Shown: positions 14,263-15,152 of the stretch, piece by piece
How positions within the stretch are numbered: the stretch's first letter is position 1
Layout: every line of letters begins with the position of its first letter
Source of the DNA: Azoarcus sp.
Lineage (GTDB): Bacteria > Pseudomonadota > Gammaproteobacteria > Burkholderiales > Rhodocyclaceae
Assembly: GCA_031282905.1 (NCBI GenBank)
Contig: JAITCV010000233.1
Coordinates: forward strand, 1-15,152
DNA: 15,152 nt
Reading direction: 5' to 3'
Notes under the pieces: generated by a model
The model's database searches: none
Told to the model about the DNA's origin: nothing
Seen by the model: the letters and a program-made list of their open reading frames with translations, nothing else
Made by a program: the position numbers and the translations under genes

Positions 14263-15152
14263 TCAACCGATGTTTTCCCACTGCCCGCCGATGATCTGCA
14301 ACAACGCAGCATAATCCGCCGACAACTCCACCTCGCCCGCGGGCGGGGCGTTGTAGTCGTCCATCGCGTTGACCAGGGCCTGCACGCGCGCCGCATCGAG
14401 CGTGGCGCCGCCAGCCTGGAAGTGTTCCACGCGGTGGCTCGAACCCAGATACCAGTTGTTGAGCGTCACTTGATCCTCCGTGCCGATCAGATCGACCTCC
14501 AGACTGTTGCCCACGCGCCTGAACCACAGTTGATCGAAATCGATGTGCTCGCCAAACTCGATGGTGTCATCGCCACCCGTATCGACGATCGTGTCCTGGC
14601 CCTCGCCACGATCGAAACGATAGATGTCATGGCCCGCGCCGCCTTCGAGCCGATCCTGGCCCGTCCCGCCCTCCAAGGTGTCGTGACCGGCATCGCCGTT
14701 GAGTACGTCGTTGTCATCATCTCCTTCGAGCACCTCGTCATTGGCGCCGCCGTGGAGGGTGTTCTGGCCCGTGCCGCCCAATAGGTGATCGTTTCCAGCT
14801 TCACCGTAGAGGGTGTCGTGACCGGAGTGGCCTTCTACCCGGTCGTCTCCGGCTCCCGCGTGGATGCGGTCGTGCCGCCCAGACCTTGAATCGTGGGCAG
14901 CGGTGAAGGTTTGAGTGTCCGCGCCCGCGCTCAGTTGAATCGGATAGCGGGCGTAAAGTTCGGCCAGACTCAGGGTGGCGTCGGTGAATTCGAAGCGTTC
15001 GATCTGGTTGCCGGTACCGACGTAGTGGTTATGCACGGTGACACTGTCGCTACCGTTGACGCCGTAGGTGAATACCAGATCGTTGCCGAGATGGTTTCAC
15101 CATCCACCAGAAGTTTGCCGAGGCCATCGGTGTCTTCTATTGTGTCGTGGCC
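14263..15152 (-). CDS. RTX calcium-binding protein, C-terminal part, frameshifted and cut by the window edge
   Basis: The visible end of an RTX protein exported by a type I secretion system. After GHDTIEDTDGLGKLLVDGE at the window edge come NDLVFTYG, then about nine glycine-rich nonapeptides such as HSGHDTLYG, EAGNDHLLG and DAGHDTLEG that bind calcium. IYRFDRGEGQDTI and DQVTLNNWYLGS follow. The last 50 residues (VQALVNAM through QWENIG) resemble the uncleaved C-terminal secretion signal of betaproteobacterial RTX proteins. The frame from the edge and the frame of the repeats differ by one base: adding one G near 15087 restores ETISGNDLVF. As written, the edge frame would stop soon after and the repeat frame has a stop at 15097-15099. 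It is either a pseudogene or a sequence error. The likely partner, TolC, next door is also broken. Confidence 0.8.
14623..14880 (-). repeat. RTX nonapeptide repeat block
   Basis: About nine consecutive copies of the GGxGxDxLx type in the protein, with 27-base periodicity in the DNA. Some copies are degenerate (GANDEVLEG, DDDNDVLNG). Confidence 0.85.

Overview
The window looks like the chromosome of a high-GC betaproteobacterium, perhaps Rhodocyclales. The basis is the rplM-rpsI-argC order, the prfC, mnmG-rsmG and SMUG1-type glycosylase genes, an RTX protein ending in a form common in that group, and overall base composition. The taxonomic call is inference. Almost every gene is on the minus strand; the exceptions are tRNA-Arg(ACG) and one membrane-protein gene.

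Left third (1-4611, minus strand): a tight operon of four genes that runs off the left edge. It encodes a 331-residue protein of unknown family, a 598-residue protein joining an HEIGHH metallopeptidase-like region to a von Willebrand A (vWA) domain, a 189-residue unknown protein, and an adenylate-forming ligase of the PaaK/F390-synthetase type. The first three overlap by ATGA. The layout resembles MoxR-vWA systems, but no MoxR ATPase is visible here. This is the best candidate for an undescribed system.

Middle (4712-7942): the housekeeping genes argC, rpsI and rplM on the minus strand. A hairpin terminator lies between rpsI and argC. A divergent promoter region then separates rplM from tRNA-Arg(ACG) on the plus strand. 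The two promoters share an inverted repeat of 12 out of 13 bases that contains both -35 boxes. A 389-base gap follows, and then a plus-strand gene for a six-helix membrane protein of unknown function.

Right part (7983-13503, minus strand): a probable operon in the transcription order prfC, membrane-anchored retropepsin-like protease, mnmG, rsmG, SMUG1-like uracil-DNA glycosylase. parA/parB, which often follow rsmG, are absent. mnmG contains a (CCCG)5 tract that puts six GGG runs in its mRNA.

Right edge (13504-15152, minus strand): the remains of a type I secretion locus. It holds the 3' end of an RTX calcium-binding protein gene with a one-base frameshift, a hairpin, and the N-terminal third of a TolC-family outer-membrane gene that breaks off just upstream of prfC. 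An extended -10 element usable by prfC lies on that breakpoint, and prfC appears to start with TTG.
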